From Pseudomonas sp. VD-NE ins (GTDB lineage Bacteria; Pseudomonadota; Gammaproteobacteria; Pseudomonadales; Pseudomonadaceae), in contig NZ_CP134772.1 in NCBI RefSeq assembly GCF_031882575.1, forward strand, positions 1,011,001-1,075,000: a DNA stretch of 64,000 bases, written 5' to 3'. Shown here one piece after another: positions 20,173 through 30,248 of the stretch. Each line of letters begins with the position of its first letter. Positions within the stretch are counted from its first letter, which is position 1. Under the pieces are notes generated by a model. The model ran no database searches. It was not told the DNA's origin and worked only from the letters and a program-made list of their open reading frames with translations. Both the position numbers and the translations under genes were made by a program.

Positions 20173-21033
20173 ATGTCTTTAGCGGTGATTCAAATGGTCA
20201 GCCAGAGCGACGTGCTGGCCAATCTGGCTCAGGCCCGGCGTCTGCTCGAACAGGCTGCAGCCGGCGGTGCGAAGCTCGCGGTGCTGCCGGAAAACTTCGC
20301 CGCCATGGGCCGTCGCGACGTCGCTGACATCGGCCGTGCCGAAGCATTGGGCGAAGGACCGATCCTGCCATGGTTGAAACAGACAGCCCGCGACCTCAAG
20401 TTATGGATAGTGGCTGGCACCTTGCCGTTGCCGCCGGTTGATCAACCGACGGCCAAGGCCAATGCCTGCTCGCTGTTGGTCGATGAACACGGCGAAACTG
20501 TTGCCCGCTATGACAAGTTGCATCTGTTCGATGTCGATGTCGCGGACAATCGCGGCCGTTATCGCGAATCCGATGACTATGCTTATGGCAGTGGCGTGGT
20601 GGTTGCCGACACGCCGGTGGGCAAGCTCGGTCTGACTGTGTGTTATGACCTGCGCTTTCCCGAGCTGTACAGCGAATTGCGTGCCGCCGGTGCCGAGTTG
20701 ATTACCGCACCGTCGGCCTTTACTGCGGTGACAGGCGCAGCGCATTGGGATGTCCTGATCCGTGCGCGGGCCATCGAGACACAGTGTTATGTACTGGCCG
20801 CAGCGCAAGGCGGAACCCATCCGGGACCGCGGGAAACCTTCGGCCATGCGGCGATTATCGACCCGTGGGGCCGTGTGCTGGCGAGCCAGGATCAAGGCGA
20901 AGCGGTGTTGTTGGCCGAACGCGACAGTATTGAACAAGCGTCCATCAGGGCGCGAATGCCGGTGGTGAGCCATCGGCGGTTTTTCTCGCAGGGCGCACAG
21001 CGGCCTGCTTCAGAACACGAATTTAAGGCGTAA
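20173..21033 (+). CDS. carbon-nitrogen hydrolase, Nit1-type (deaminated glutathione amidase-like)
   Basis: A 286-residue nitrilase-superfamily enzyme. The Glu-Lys-Cys triad is visible: Glu40 in [11 protein letters not shown], Lys in [11 protein letters not shown] and Cys in [26 protein letters not shown] and the [10 protein letters not shown] segment are typical of the Nit1/NitFhit group, which hydrolyses deaminated glutathione, a metabolite-repair reaction. The ATG at 20173 has a GAGGAG site 6 bases upstream. It lies 4 bases before tldD, so the two are cotranscribed. Confidence 0.88.
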   Translation: MSLAVIQMVSQSDVLANLAQARRLLEQAAAGGAKLAVLPENFAAMGRRDVADIGRAEALGEGPILPWLKQTARDLKLWIVAGTLPLPPVDQPTAKANACSLLVDEHGETVARYDKLHLFDVDVADNRGRYRESDDYAYGSGVVVADTPVGKLGLTVCYDLRFPELYSELRAAGAELITAPSAFTAVTGAAHWDVLIRARAIETQCYVLAAAQGGTHPGPRETFGHAAIIDPWGRVLASQDQGEAVLLAERDSIEQASIRARMPVVSHRRFFSQGAQRPASEHEFKA

Positions 21034-21037
21034 ACCT

Positions 21038-22480
21038 ATGAGCGAGTTGTTGTCCTCAGTCAGTGACCACCTGTTGGCGCCTGGCGGCGTGACGATCGAG
21101 AGTCTGCAAGGCGTGCTCGGCGATCTGGCCGGCCCCGGCATCGACGCCGCCGATCTGTATTTCCAGGGCCAGATTTCCGAGTCCTGGGCGCTGGAAGACG
21201 GCATCGTCAAGGAAGGCAGCTTCAACCTCGACCAAGGTGTCGGCGTACGCGCGCAGTCCGGTGAGAAAACCGGTTTTGCCTACAGCAACGCCATCACCCT
21301 CGAAGCCCTTGGCGCGGCGGCCCGTGCGGCGCGTTCGATCTCCCGCGCCGGGCAGAACGGCACTGTGCAGGCGTTCACCACCCAGGATGTCGCGCAATTG
21401 TATGCGCCGGACAACCCACTGGAAGTCTTGAGTCGGGCCGAGAAAGTCGAACTGCTCAAGCGCATCGACGTCGCCACCCGCGCACTCGACCCGCGTATCC
21501 AGCAGGTCAGCGTCAGCATGGCGGGTGTGTGGGAGCGCATTCTGGTGGCGTCGACCGACGGCGGCCTGGCGGCGGATGTGCGGCCACTGGTGCGCTTCAA
21601 CGTCAGTGTGATCGTTGAGCAGAATGGTCGTCGCGAGCGTGGCGGGCATGGCGGCGGCGGGCGTACTGACTACCGTTATTTCCTCGCCGAAGACCGCGCC
21701 ATGGGCTATGCCCGTGAAGCGCTGCGTCAGGCGCTGGTGAATCTGGAAGCGATTCCGGCGCCGGCCGGTACGTTGCCGGTGGTACTGGGCTCGGGCTGGT
21801 CTGGCGTGCTGCTGCACGAAGCCGTCGGTCACGGTCTGGAAGGCGATTTCAACCGCAAGGGTAGTTCGGCCTATAGCGGACGCATGGGCGAAATGGTTGC
21901 CTCCAAGCTGTGCACCATCGTCGATGACGGCACTTTGAGCGGCCGTCGCGGTTCGCTGAGCGTCGACGACGAAGGCACACCGACCGAGTGCACCACGCTG
22001 ATCGAAAACGGCGTACTCAAGGGCTACATGCAGGACAAGCTCAACGCGCGTCTGATGGGCGTCGCCCGCACCGGTAACGGTCGTCGTGAGTCCTACGCAC
22101 ACCTGCCGATGCCACGCATGACCAACACCTACATGCTTGGCGGCGAAAGCGATCCGGCGGAAATCATTGCTTCGGTGAAGAAGGGCATCTACTGCGCCAA
22201 CCTCGGCGGCGGTCAGGTCGACATCACCAGCGGCAAGTTCGTGTTCTCAACCAGCGAGGCGTACCTGATCGAAGACGGCAAGATCACTGCGCCGGTCAAA
22301 GGCGCGACGTTGATCGGCAACGGCCCCGAGGCGATGAGCCGGGTGTCGATGGTCGGTAACGATCTGGCGCTGGACAGCGGTGTGGGTACGTGCGGCAAGG
22401 ATGGGCAGTCGGTGCCGGTAGGTGTCGGTCAGCCGACGCTGAAAATCGATGCGATCACCGTGGGTGGTACGGGCGCATAA
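21038..22480 (+). CDS. tldD: metalloprotease TldD
   Basis: A 480-residue TldD, the catalytic partner of PmbA (TldE). The zinc site [11 protein letters not shown], a HExxxH motif, is intact near residue 260. The heterodimer degrades unfolded peptides, and in E. coli it processes microcin B17 and CcdA. It follows the amidase gene by 4 bases. Its partner pmbA lies 0.7 kb downstream on the same strand, with darP between them on the other strand. Confidence 0.97.
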   Translation: MSELLSSVSDHLLAPGGVTIESLQGVLGDLAGPGIDAADLYFQGQISESWALEDGIVKEGSFNLDQGVGVRAQSGEKTGFAYSNAITLEALGAAARAARSISRAGQNGTVQAFTTQDVAQLYAPDNPLEVLSRAEKVELLKRIDVATRALDPRIQQVSVSMAGVWERILVASTDGGLAADVRPLVRFNVSVIVEQNGRRERGGHGGGGRTDYRYFLAEDRAMGYAREALRQALVNLEAIPAPAGTLPVVLGSGWSGVLLHEAVGHGLEGDFNRKGSSAYSGRMGEMVASKLCTIVDDGTLSGRRGSLSVDDEGTPTECTTLIENGVLKGYMQDKLNARLMGVARTGNGRRESYAHLPMPRMTNTYMLGGESDPAEIIASVKKGIYCANLGGGQVDITSGKFVFSTSEAYLIEDGKITAPVKGATLIGNGPEAMSRVSMVGNDLALDSGVGTCGKDGQSVPVGVGQPTLKIDAITVGGTGA

Positions 22481-22495
22481 GGAGAGGTGGAGCTT

Positions 22496-22521
22496 CGGGT
22501 GGCGCGCAGTGCGGCCACCCG
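22496..22521. terminator. hairpin between convergent tldD and darP
   Basis: A perfect 8-bp GC-rich stem (CGGGTGGC and its complement) with a 10-base loop lies in the 51-base gap between two convergent genes. There is no T tract on either strand, so it is only a candidate bidirectional transcript end. Confidence 0.35.
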
Positions 22522-22531
22522 GTGGCGAATA

Positions 22532-23056
22532 TCAACGCAGACCGCGTTGAGTCTCGTCCAGCTCACGGATGTACTTGAAGATCTTGCGGCTGGAAGCAGG
22601 AGGTTTGTTTTGCGCAACCTCATGCTGAGCCTGACGGATCAGGGAACGCAGTTGCTGGCGATCGGCGTCCGGGTACTCGACGACGAATTTCTCCAGCACG
22701 GCATCGTCGCCTGCGATCAGGCGATCACGCCAGCGTTCCAGATTATGGAAACGCTCGTTGTACTGACGAGTCGAGGCATCGAGTTGATCGAGCAGCGTGA
22801 GAATCGCGTCAGTGTCCTGATCGCGCATCAGTTTGCCGATGAACTGCAGGTGCCGTTTACGCGCGATGTTCGCGGTGTGCTTGGGCGCATCGGCCAAAGC
22901 CCGGCGCATAGCGTCGGTCAGCGGCAGTTTTGCGATCAAGTCAGGCTTGAGTGTTGTCAGGCGCTCGCCGAGGTCAACCAGAGCATGCAGCTCGCGTTTG
23001 ACCTGAGATTTGCTTTTTTCTCCCGTATCGAGGGAGTCGTCGTAAGAATCAACCAT
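22532..23056 (-). CDS. darP: dual-action ribosomal maturation protein DarP (YjgA)
   Basis: A 174-residue charged helical protein of the YjgA/DUF615 family (E. coli 183 residues). It binds late 50S precursors and promotes peptidyl-transferase-centre maturation. Typical segments are [35 protein letters not shown] and [21 protein letters not shown]. The ATG at 23056 ([17 protein letters not shown]) is chosen over longer starts because the family begins with this short acidic tail. It is divergent from pmbA. Confidence 0.93.
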   Translation of the reverse strand: MVDSYDDSLDTGEKSKSQVKRELHALVDLGERLTTLKPDLIAKLPLTDAMRRALADAPKHTANIARKRHLQFIGKLMRDQDTDAILTLLDQLDASTRQYNERFHNLERWRDRLIAGDDAVLEKFVVEYPDADRQQLRSLIRQAQHEVAQNKPPASSRKIFKYIRELDETQRGLR

Positions 23057-23164
23057 GGTGGCAGTCCGCAAAGAAACGCCGCCATGATAACCAGTCGGGG
23101 GCCGCTTGTCCGGCCCGGTCGCTCGATGACCCCAGCCGAAAGCAGAATTTGAGTGGAGATGAGC

Positions 23165-24511
23165 ATGAGTGCAGTTCAAAGCGTCGGCCCGCAGGCATTG
23201 CCGGCACTGCAGGAACAAGTCGAGCAGATCATCGCCGAAGCCAAGCGTCAGGGCGCCAGCGCCTGCGAAGTAGCCGTGTCACTGGAGCAGGGTCTGTCGA
23301 CCTCGGTGCGCCAGCGCGAAGTCGAAACGGTCGAATTCAACCGCGATCAGGGTTTTGGTATCACGCTTTACGTTGGCCAGCGCAAAGGCTCGGCCAGCAC
23401 GTCTGCAACTGGTCCCGATGCGATTCGTGAGACCGTTGCTGCGGCCCTGGCCATCGCTAAACACACTTCCGAAGACGAAGCCTCGGGTTTGGCCGATGCG
23501 GCGTTGATGGCCAAGGAACAGCATGATTTCGACCTGTTCCACGAATGGGACATCACGCCGGAGCAGGCCATCGAGAAGGCCTTGCTTTGTGAAGCCGCAG
23601 CATTCGACGCCGATGCGCGGATCAAGAACGCCGATGGCACGACGCTGAGCACTCATCAGGGCTGCCGTGTGTACGGCAACAGCCACGGTTTCATCGGTGG
23701 CTATGCCTCGACACGGCACAGCCTGAGTTGCGTGATGATCGCTGAGGCTGATGGCCAGATGCAGCGTGATTACTGGTATGACGTGAGCCGACAGGGCGAA
23801 TTGCTGGCCGATCCGGTGAGTATCGGTCAGCGTGCTGCGCAGCGGGCGGCGAGTCGTCTGGGCGCGCGCCCGGTGCCGACCTGCGAGGTGCCGGTGCTGT
23901 TCTCCGCAGAGCTGGCGGGCGGTCTGTTTGGCAGTTTCCTTTCGGCGGTGTCCGGCGGCAGTCTGTATCGCAAGTCATCCTTCCTTGAAGGCACTCTGGG
24001 GCAGAAGCTGTTCCCGGAATGGCTGACCATCGATGAGCGTCCGCACCTGATGCGCGCAATGGGCAGTGCTTCGTACGACGGTGATGGTCTGGCGACGTAT
24101 GCCAAACCGTTCGTCGAAAAGGGCGAATTGGTCTCGTACATTCTCGGCACGTACTCCGGACGCAAACTGGGCATGCCGAGCACTGCCAACGCTGGCGGCG
24201 TACACAACCTGTTCGTCACCCACGGCGACGAAGACCAGGCAGCGCTGTTGAAGCGCATGGGTCGTGGCTTGTTGGTCACCGAATTGATGGGCCATGGCTT
24301 GAACATGGTCACCGGCGACTATTCGCGCGGGGCGGCGGGTTTCTGGGTCGAGAATGGAGAAATCCAGTTCGCGGTGCAGGAAGTCACCATCGCCGGCAAC
24401 ATGCGTGACATGTTCAAGCAGATCGTTGCGGTGGGTAATGATCTGGAACTGCGCAGCAACATTCGCACCGGCTCGGTGTTGATCGAACGGATGACCGTCG
24501 CAGGCAGCTAA
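23165..24511 (+). CDS. pmbA: metalloprotease-like protein PmbA (TldE)
   Basis: A 448-residue PmbA, the non-catalytic partner of TldD. It has the same overall fold but no HExxx[21 protein letters not shown] and [25 protein letters not shown] are family segments. Two in-frame ATGs lie at 23159 and 23165; the second has the better spacing to GGAG (23155-23158) and gives [10 protein letters not shown] strong terminator follows at 24527. Confidence 0.96.
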   Translation: MSAVQSVGPQALPALQEQVEQIIAEAKRQGASACEVAVSLEQGLSTSVRQREVETVEFNRDQGFGITLYVGQRKGSASTSATGPDAIRETVAAALAIAKHTSEDEASGLADAALMAKEQHDFDLFHEWDITPEQAIEKALLCEAAAFDADARIKNADGTTLSTHQGCRVYGNSHGFIGGYASTRHSLSCVMIAEADGQMQRDYWYDVSRQGELLADPVSIGQRAAQRAASRLGARPVPTCEVPVLFSAELAGGLFGSFLSAVSGGSLYRKSSFLEGTLGQKLFPEWLTIDERPHLMRAMGSASYDGDGLATYAKPFVEKGELVSYILGTYSGRKLGMPSTANAGGVHNLFVTHGDEDQAALLKRMGRGLLVTELMGHGLNMVTGDYSRGAAGFWVENGEIQFAVQEVTIAGNMRDMFKQIVAVGNDLELRSNIRTGSVLIERMTVAGS

Positions 24512-24526
24512 GCTCACCCGCCACAC

Positions 24527-24565
24527 AAAAAAGGCGCGCCACCCCATCGGGTGGCGCGCTTTTTT
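24527..24565 (+). terminator. intrinsic terminator after pmbA
   Basis: An 11-bp GC-rich stem (GCGCGCCACCC and complement, CATC loop) is flanked by A6 and T6, so it can act in both directions. It starts 16 bases after the pmbA stop. Confidence 0.92.
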
Positions 24566-24587
24566 AATTGGCTCCATACAAAACCCT

Positions 24588-24675
24588 GTGGGAGCGAGCC
24601 TGCTCGCGAAAGCGATTTAACAGCCGACCGCAGTGGTGACTGATACGACGCCTTCGCGAGCAGGCTCGCTCCCAC
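24588..24675. repeat. REPIN, class GGGAGCGAGCCTGCTCGCGAAGG
   Basis: Two intact inverted arms (GTGGGAGCGAGCCTGCTCGC and its complement) surround about 38 bases of unrelated sequence. It lies between the pmbA terminator and the Fur-box region of fagA. Confidence 0.88.
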
Positions 24676-24710
24676 CCTGAAATCTGCATAGTTCGGCGCT
24701 CTTGTTTTGG

Positions 24711-24746
24711 TTCTCATTATCATCTAATAATAAATCTCATTATCGG
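24711..24746 (+). promoter_or_regulatory. probable Fur box of the fagA operon
   Basis: An AT-rich stretch carries TCTCATTATC twice as a direct repeat (24712-24721 and 24735-24744, period 23), with the complementary reading GATAATGAGA. This matches half of the Fur consensus GATAATGATAATCATTATC. It lies 15 bases before fagA. The homologous P. aeruginosa operon is known to be Fur-repressed and induced by iron starvation. Confidence 0.7.
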
Positions 24747-24760
24747 ATGAGCCCCGGACC

Positions 24761-25168
24761 ATGAGTTCTGCCTTGCACGAGCAGCCGTATCTCGAAAGCT
24801 GGCGCTGGATGAGTCGCCAGATCCGTTGCGCGATGGATCCCGACGAACCGCGCCTGATCGAACACTATCTGGCCGAAGGCCGGTATCTGGCTTGTTGTAC
24901 GGCAACTTCTCCCTGGACCATCGCTGAAACCTCCTTCCGTTTGCTGCTCGACACCGCCACCGACATCGCGCTGCCGTGGCATTGGCGCAGCGTCTGTCTC
25001 GATCAAGCCTGGCGCCCGCTGCGTGAAATGGAGCGCCTGTCCCTGTGCAAATGCCGGCTCAACCGCTGGCAACGCTACACCTGGCAGCTCGCCACTTGCG
25101 AACTGCTTCCCTCGATTCCTCTTATTGAACTGGTGCAAGGATTTTCAGATGACCAAGACACGTATTGA
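24761..25168 (+). CDS. fagA: fumC-associated protein FagA
   Basis: A 135-residue protein recognised mainly by its position as the first gene of the iron-starvation operon fagA-fumC-orfX-sodA known from P. aeruginosa. It is tryptophan- and cysteine-rich (WRWMSRQIRCAMDPDEPR, LACCTATSPWTIAETSFR, LCKCRLNRWQRYTWQL). It has no signal peptide or membrane helix. The molecular function is unknown; the cysteine pairs could bind metal (inference). It overlaps fumC by 20 bases in another frame, which suggests coupled translation. Confidence 0.85.
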   Translation: MSSALHEQPYLESWRWMSRQIRCAMDPDEPRLIEHYLAEGRYLACCTATSPWTIAETSFRLLLDTATDIALPWHWRSVCLDQAWRPLREMERLSLCKCRLNRWQRYTWQLATCELLPSIPLIELVQGFSDDQDTY

Positions 25169-26525
25169 GCGCGACAGCATGGGCGAACTGCAGGTGCCGG
25201 TGGACGCTCTCTACGGCGCGCAGACCCAGCGCGCAGTGGACAACTTCCCGATCAGCGGCAAACCGATGCCGACGCAATTCATTCGCGCATTGATCCTCGC
25301 CAAAGCCGCCGCAGCCCGCGCCAACGTCGAACTCAACCAAATCACTGCCGCTCAGGGCAAAGCCATCAACGACGCCGCGCAAGGTTTGCTCGAAGGCGAT
25401 TTCATGCAGCATTTCCCGGTGGATATCTTCCAGACCGGTTCCGGCACCAGTTCCAACATGAACGCCAACGAAGTGATTGCCACCCTCGCCAGCCGTTTGC
25501 TCGGCGAGCCGGTCAACGCCAACGATCACGTCAACTGCGGCCAGAGCAGCAACGACATCATCCCGACCACCATCCACGTCAGCGCTGCGCTGGCCCTGCA
25601 CGAACAACTGCTGCCGGCGCTGCTGCACCTGGTGCAAGTCATCGAGCAAAAAGCCGGGCAGGTGCATCACCACGTCAAAACCGGCCGCACGCATTTGATG
25701 GATGCGATGCCGGTGCGCATGAGCCAGGTACTCAATGGCTGGGCGCAGCAGCTCAAAGCCAACATCGCGCATTTGCAGGATTTGCTGCCGAGCCTGCAAT
25801 CGCTGGCGCAGGGCGGCACGGCGGTCGGCACCGGGATCAACGCGCATCCTGAGTTCGCCGCACGTTTCAGTCGTCAGTTGAGCCAGTTGAGCGACGTGCA
25901 ATTCACCCCGGGCAAGGATCTGTTTGCGCTGATCGGCTCGCAAGACACCGCCGTCGCCGTCTCCGGCCAGCTCAAGGCCACCGCTGTGTCGCTGATGAAA
26001 ATCGCCAACGACCTGCGCTGGATGAACTCCGGCCCGCTCGCCGGTCTCGGTGAAATCGAACTGGAGGCGCTGCAACCAGGCTCGTCGATCATGCCGGGCA
26101 AGGTCAATCCAGTGATTCCGGAAGCCACCGCCATGGTCGCTGCGCAAGTGATCGGCAACGATTCGGTGATCACAATCGCTGGCCAGTCGGGCAATTTCGA
26201 ACTCAATGTGATGCTGCCGATCATCGCCCAGAACCTGCTGAGCAGCATCGAGCTGCTGGCCAATTCCAGTCGGCTGCTCGGCGACAAAGCCATCGCCAGT
26301 TTCAAGGTCAACGAATCGCGCTTGAAAGAAGCGTTGTCGCGCAACCCGATTCTGGTCACCGCGCTCAACCCGATCATCGGATACCAGAAAGCCGCCGAAA
26401 TCGCCAAGCAGGCCTACAAGGAAGGGCGTGCGGTGATCGACGTTGCCCTGGAACACACCGACCTGTCACGCAGCCAACTGGAAGAGTTGCTCAATCCCGA
26501 GAAGCTCACCGCCGGCGGCGTGTAA
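25149..26525 (+). CDS. fumC: class II (iron-independent) fumarate hydratase
   Basis: 458 residues, the normal size of FumC. It interconverts fumarate and malate in the TCA cycle without an iron-sulfur cluster. The aspartase/fumarase signature GSSIMPGKVNP is present, as are TGSGTSSNMNANEV, GQSSNDIIPT and KTGRTHLMDAMP of the active site. The start at 25149 (MTKTRIERDSMGELQVP) lies inside the end of fagA; a longer frame upstream is only the fagA region read out of frame. In iron-poor cells it replaces the Fe-S fumarases. Confidence 0.97.
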   Translation: MTKTRIERDSMGELQVPVDALYGAQTQRAVDNFPISGKPMPTQFIRALILAKAAAARANVELNQITAAQGKAINDAAQGLLEGDFMQHFPVDIFQTGSGTSSNMNANEVIATLASRLLGEPVNANDHVNCGQSSNDIIPTTIHVSAALALHEQLLPALLHLVQVIEQKAGQVHHHVKTGRTHLMDAMPVRMSQVLNGWAQQLKANIAHLQDLLPSLQSLAQGGTAVGTGINAHPEFAARFSRQLSQLSDVQFTPGKDLFALIGSQDTAVAVSGQLKATAVSLMKIANDLRWMNSGPLAGLGEIELEALQPGSSIMPGKVNPVIPEATAMVAAQVIGNDSVITIAGQSGNFELNVMLPIIAQNLLSSIELLANSSRLLGDKAIASFKVNESRLKEALSRNPILVTALNPIIGYQKAAEIAKQAYKEGRAVIDVALEHTDLSRSQLEELLNPEKLTAGGV

Positions 26526-26552
26526 ATCCCGCAACCGCTTTGGAGGCTCACC

Positions 26553-26993
26553 ATGGAGCACTGGAAACGCACGATCGAACGGGCCAATCGCTGCTTCATG
26601 CTCGGCGAATTGATCGACGCCCGTGAGGCTTACCTGCAAGCCCTGGCCCTGGCGCAAGTGTTATTCGAACGCTGGGCGGATGCCGACGAAGCGGTGGCGG
26701 CCTGCGTCATTTCTCACCACAACCTGGCGGATCTGCACTTGCGCCTGAACCAGCCGGAGGAGAGCGCCGAATACCTCTGCGCGATCCATCAACGACTGTT
26801 GCAGACCATGCAGGACGAACGTCAGCGCCTGGCATTGCGTGAAGCGGCGCTGCGCCAGAGCAGCAAGACCTACGTTGAATTGCTGAATTTCATCAGTGAA
26901 CACGGCGAATACCCGCGCACCCAGCGCCTGCTGCACCCGGATACCGGCAATGCGCGCCGCGCGCCTGCCCCTCATCACCATGGAGTCCATTGA
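26553..26993 (+). CDS. conserved hypothetical protein of the fagA-fumC-sodA operon (orfX)
   Basis: A 146-residue soluble helical protein with TPR-like character ([20 protein letters not shown], then [20 protein letters not shown]). It has a strong GGAGG site before the ATG and ends 1 base before sodA. It corresponds by position to orfX of the P. aeruginosa fagA operon, whose function is unknown to me. The tail is rich in Arg, Pro and His. A protein-protein adaptor role in this stress operon is only a guess. Confidence 0.8.
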   Translation: MEHWKRTIERANRCFMLGELIDAREAYLQALALAQVLFERWADADEAVAACVISHHNLADLHLRLNQPEESAEYLCAIHQRLLQTMQDERQRLALREAALRQSSKTYVELLNFISEHGEYPRTQRLLHPDTGNARRAPAPHHHGVH

Positions 26994-26994
26994 A

Positions 26995-27606
26995 ATGGCT
27001 TTTACCTTGCCTGCCTTGCCTTACGCCTACGACGCCCTCGAGCCGCATATCGATGCGCAGACCATGGAAATTCACTACACCAAGCATCACCAGACGTACA
27101 TCAACAACCTCAACGCGGCGGTAGAAGGCACTGAATACGCCGAATGGCCGGTGGAAAAACTCGTCGCCAGCGTTAAGGACCTGCCGGAAAAACTCCGTGC
27201 GGCAGTGATCAATCAGGGCGGCGGTCATGCCAACCACTCGCTGTTCTGGGAAGTGATGGTACCGAGCGGCGGCGGCAAACCGGACGGCGCGTTGGCCAAG
27301 GCCATCGATGAGCAACTGGGCGGCCTCGACAGCTTCAAGGAAGCCTTCACCAAAGCCGCGCTTACCCGCTTCGGCAGCGGATGGGCCTGGCTCAGCGTGA
27401 CCCCGGAAAAGAAACTGGTGGTGGAAAGCAGCGGCAACCAGGACAGCCCGTTGATGAACGGCAATACGCCGATTCTCGGTCTCGACGTCTGGGAGCATGC
27501 CTACTACTTGCGTTATCAGAACCGTCGCCCGGAATACATCAACGCGTTTTACAACGTAATCAATTGGCCTGAAGTGGCTGCGCGCTATCAGGCCGCACTG
27601 GTTTAA
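26995..27606 (+). CDS. sodA: manganese superoxide dismutase
   Basis: 203 residues of the Fe/Mn SOD family. Metal ligands are visible: His27 ([11 protein letters not shown]), His in [14 protein letters not shown], and Asp/His in [24 protein letters not shown], with Gln in that position, is the manganese-type signature; the iron type has NAGTPL. The ATG at 26995 gives [20 protein letters not shown]. It makes an iron-free enzyme for superoxide removal under iron limitation and is cotranscribed with fumC. Confidence 0.96.
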   Translation: MAFTLPALPYAYDALEPHIDAQTMEIHYTKHHQTYINNLNAAVEGTEYAEWPVEKLVASVKDLPEKLRAAVINQGGGHANHSLFWEVMVPSGGGKPDGALAKAIDEQLGGLDSFKEAFTKAALTRFGSGWAWLSVTPEKKLVVESSGNQDSPLMNGNTPILGLDVWEHAYYLRYQNRRPEYINAFYNVINWPEVAARYQAALV

Positions 27607-27636
27607 GTCTTCTATAAAAACAATCCAAGGCTGACT

Positions 27637-28530
27637 ATGGGCACTGAGACACTGGCGATCGGAAGTGGGCGTATGTTTCGTTACGCAGTGGGATCGCTAT
27701 TGCTGTTGGCGGGCATGACCTTGCTGGTCGCCCACGGACTGGAATGGCTGAATCTGGAACCGAGGCTGTTGCGGGCGTTGCAGGGTGGCGCGATCTGCGC
27801 GCTTGGCACTGCGCTTGGCGCTGTGCCGGTGCTGGTGATTCGACGCATGCCGCAGGCGCTCAGCGATACCTTGCTGGGTTTTGGCGCCGGGGTGATGCTG
27901 GCAGCGACGGCGTTTTCGCTGATCGTGCCGGGCATTGCCGCCGCGCAAGGCCTCGGTCTGACTGCGTGGGGCTCCAGTGGCCTGATCTGCTTCGGCATCA
28001 TGCTCGGCGCTTTCGGGCTGTATCTGGTCGATCGCAAAGTTTCCGGCGCGTCCCCGGAAATGCTCGTCGGCACAGTCGAGCATCCGGTGATTCCGCCACG
28101 GATCTGGCTGTTCGTGTTCGCCATCATTGCCCATAACATCCCGGAAGGCATGGCCGTCGGCGTTTCCGCCGGTGGCGGCATGCCGGATGCGGACAGTCTG
28201 GCCATGGGCATCGCTTTGCAGGATGTACCGGAAGGTCTGGTGATTGCGCTGGTATTGGCCGGGGCAGGGATGTCACGGGTCAAGGCATTCCTGATCGGTG
28301 CGGTGTCAGGCCTGGTCGAGCCGGTGTTTGCGTTGCTGTGTGCGTGGCTGGTCGGTCTGGCGCAGGTATTGTTGCCATTAGGTCTGGCACTGGCGGCGGG
28401 GGCGATGTTGCTGGTGGTGACTCACGAGGTCATCCCGGAATCACGGCGCCATGGTCATGACAAACTGGCCAGTCTTGGCCTGTTGATCGGGTTTTGTCTG
28501 ATGATGGTGATGGATACCGCATTAGGTTGA
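27637..28530 (+). CDS. ZIP family divalent metal transporter
   Basis: A 297-residue inner-membrane protein with eight predicted helices. The ZIP signatures are in helices 4 and 5: HNIPEGMAVGVSAGGG, then ALQDVPEGLVIALVLAGAG, plus HEVIPES near the C-terminus. It resembles the GufA/ZupT-like bacterial subgroup. It lies 30 bases after sodA on the same strand, so it is probably in the same iron-starvation transcript. Import of manganese, iron or zinc would fit that setting, but the substrate is not shown by the sequence. Confidence 0.88.
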   Translation: MGTETLAIGSGRMFRYAVGSLLLLAGMTLLVAHGLEWLNLEPRLLRALQGGAICALGTALGAVPVLVIRRMPQALSDTLLGFGAGVMLAATAFSLIVPGIAAAQGLGLTAWGSSGLICFGIMLGAFGLYLVDRKVSGASPEMLVGTVEHPVIPPRIWLFVFAIIAHNIPEGMAVGVSAGGGMPDADSLAMGIALQDVPEGLVIALVLAGAGMSRVKAFLIGAVSGLVEPVFALLCAWLVGLAQVLLPLGLALAAGAMLLVVTHEVIPESRRHGHDKLASLGLLIGFCLMMVMDTALG

Positions 28531-28532
28531 AG

Positions 28533-28613
28533 ATCAAAAGATCGCAGCCTTCGGCAGCTCCTACATTGGAATGCGTTCACTGTAGGAGCTGCCGCAGGCT
28601 GCGATCTTTTGAT
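28533..28613. repeat. REPIN, class GTAGGAGCTGCCGAAGGCTGCGATC
   Basis: Inverted arms ATCAAAAGATCGCAGCC and complement, with GCAGCTCCTAC inner ends, lie between the convergent ZIP gene and ptsO. Confidence 0.87.
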
Positions 28614-28621
28614 GTTGGCTG

Positions 28622-28897
28622 TCAGCCACCTTCGTCGAAATAGTTGTTGATCAACGCCACCAGCGCATCCAGCGCTTCCTGTTCCTGATGCCCTTCAGTA
28701 CTCAGATAGATTTTGGTGCCCTTGCCAGCCGCCAGCATCATCATTGCCATGATGCTTTTGCCATCAACCGTGGTCTCCGGTGTGCGGCCCACTCTGATCG
28801 AGCAATCCGGATACTGCCCGGCCACCCCGACAAACTTGGCCGATGCGCGGGCATGCAGGCCCAGCTTGTTGATGATTTCGATTTCCAGAGCAGGCAT
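28622..28897 (-). CDS. ptsO: phosphocarrier protein NPr of the nitrogen PTS
   Basis: A 91-residue HPr-family protein. The phosphorylatable His15 lies in KLGLHARASAKFV, and the regulatory-serine region reads GKSIMAMMMLAAGKG. NPr passes phosphate from EI-Ntr (PtsP) to EIIA-Ntr (PtsN), a regulatory rather than sugar-transport chain. It is last in the rpoN-hpf-ptsN-rapZ-ptsO run, 15 bases after rapZ. Confidence 0.96.
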   Translation of the reverse strand: MPALEIEIINKLGLHARASAKFVGVAGQYPDCSIRVGRTPETTVDGKSIMAMMMLAAGKGTKIYLSTEGHQEQEALDALVALINNYFDEGG

Positions 28898-28912
28898 CGC
28901 GGTGTGAATCCT

Positions 28913-29770
28913 TTAAGTGAGGTCGCGGTGGCGAACCTGGACGTTCTTCAGGGTTTTCTGCAGGGCCTGACCCAGACGTTCGGTCAGGTAGACGGAGCGG
29001 TGATGCCCGCCGGTGCAGCCAATGGCAATGGTGACGTAGGCGCGGTTGCTCGCAGCGAAGCGCGGCAGCCACTTGTGCAGGTAGGCGAAAATGTCCTGGA
29101 ACATTTCTTCGACCTCCGGCTGCGCCGCCAGGTATTCAGCCACCGGCGCATCGAGACCCGATTGCGCGCGCAGTTCCGGCTTCCAGTACGGATTGGGCAG
29201 GCAGCGCACATCGAACACCAGATCCGCATCCACCGGCATCCCGCGCTTGAAGCCGAAGGACTCGACCAGAAATGCGGTCCCCGGCTCCGGCTGGTTCAGC
29301 AGGCGCAGCTTGATCGAGTCGCGCAGCTGATACAGGTTCAGATTGGTGGTGTTGATCTTCAGGTCCGCGAGATCGGCAATCGGGCCGAGCAGGGCGGTTT
29401 CATCCTGGATCGCCTCGGCCAGCGAGCGGTTGGCATTGCTCAGCGGATGGCGACGGCGGGTTTCGGAAAAACGCTTGAGCAGGGTTTCTTCGTCGGCATC
29501 CAGATACAGTACGTCGCACTGGATGTGCTTGCTGCGGACATCTTCAAGCAGTTCGGGAAAGCGCGTCAGGTGGCTCGGCAGGTTGCGCGCATCGATCGAT
29601 ACGGCCACCAGCGGCTGCGCCAGTTCAGTGTGAATCAGCGCACGTTCGGCCAGTTCCGGCAGCAAGCCTGCCGGCAGGTTGTCGATGCAGTAGTAACCGT
29701 TGTCCTCAAGGACATCCAGTGCGGTACTTTTACCCGAGCCGGAACGGCCACTGACAATGATCAAGCGCAT
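28913..29770 (-). CDS. rapZ: RNase adapter protein RapZ
   Basis: A 285-residue RapZ/YvcJ-family nucleotide-binding protein. The Walker A motif [11 protein letters not shown] is at residues 8-18, and the C-terminal [15 protein letters not shown] belongs to the RNA-binding domain. In E. coli it delivers the small RNA GlmZ to RNase E to control glmS. It is 2 bases after ptsN. Whether pseudomonads have the same RNA target is not known from the sequence. Confidence 0.96.
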   Translation of the reverse strand: MRLIIVSGRSGSGKSTALDVLEDNGYYCIDNLPAGLLPELAERALIHTELAQPLVAVSIDARNLPSHLTRFPELLEDVRSKHIQCDVLYLDADEETLLKRFSETRRRHPLSNANRSLAEAIQDETALLGPIADLADLKINTTNLNLYQLRDSIKLRLLNQPEPGTAFLVESFGFKRGMPVDADLVFDVRCLPNPYWKPELRAQSGLDAPVAEYLAAQPEVEEMFQDIFAYLHKWLPRFAASNRAYVTIAIGCTGGHHRSVYLTERLGQALQKTLKNVQVRHRDLT

Positions 29771-29772
29771 GA

Positions 29773-30237
29773 TTAGTGCCCGTTCTGCTCGTCCAGGACA
29801 ACCTGATACAAGGCTTCGTTGCTCGCAGCGCTGCGCAGTTTATCGCGCACGTCCTTGCGATCGAGCATGCTGGCGATCTGACGCAGCAACTCCAGGTGCG
29901 CATCGGTGGCGGCTTCCGGGACCAGCAAAACGAACAGCAGGTCAACCGGAGCGCCATCAATGGCGTCGAAATCGATTGGCGTATCAAGGTGCATCAAGGC
30001 ACTGATAGGCGACTGGCACCCCTTGAGACGGCAGTGAGGAATGGCGATGCCGTTGCCAAAACCGGTGGAACCGAGTTTTTCACGGGCAATCAACGCCTCG
30101 AAGACATCTTGCATCTCCAGAGCCGGCACTTCGCGGGCGATCAGGTTGGCAATTTGTTCGAGGGCTTTCTTTTTACTGCCGCCCGGCACGTTCACGAGGG
30201 AACGGCCGGGGGTCAGGATACTTTCAAGTCGGATCAT
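29773..30237 (-). CDS. ptsN: nitrogen-regulatory PTS enzyme EIIA-Ntr
   Basis: A 154-residue EIIA of the fructose/mannitol type. The active histidine lies in [15 protein letters not shown], near residue 66. It is phosphorylated by NPr and regulates potassium, phosphate and carbon-storage functions by protein contacts. It is between hpf and rapZ in the rpoN operon. Confidence 0.96.
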   Translation of the reverse strand: MIRLESILTPGRSLVNVPGGSKKKALEQIANLIAREVPALEMQDVFEALIAREKLGSTGFGNGIAIPHCRLKGCQSPISALMHLDTPIDFDAIDGAPVDLLFVLLVPEAATDAHLELLRQIASMLDRKDVRDKLRSAASNEALYQVVLDEQNGH

Positions 30238-30248
30238 GGGGTGGGGGG

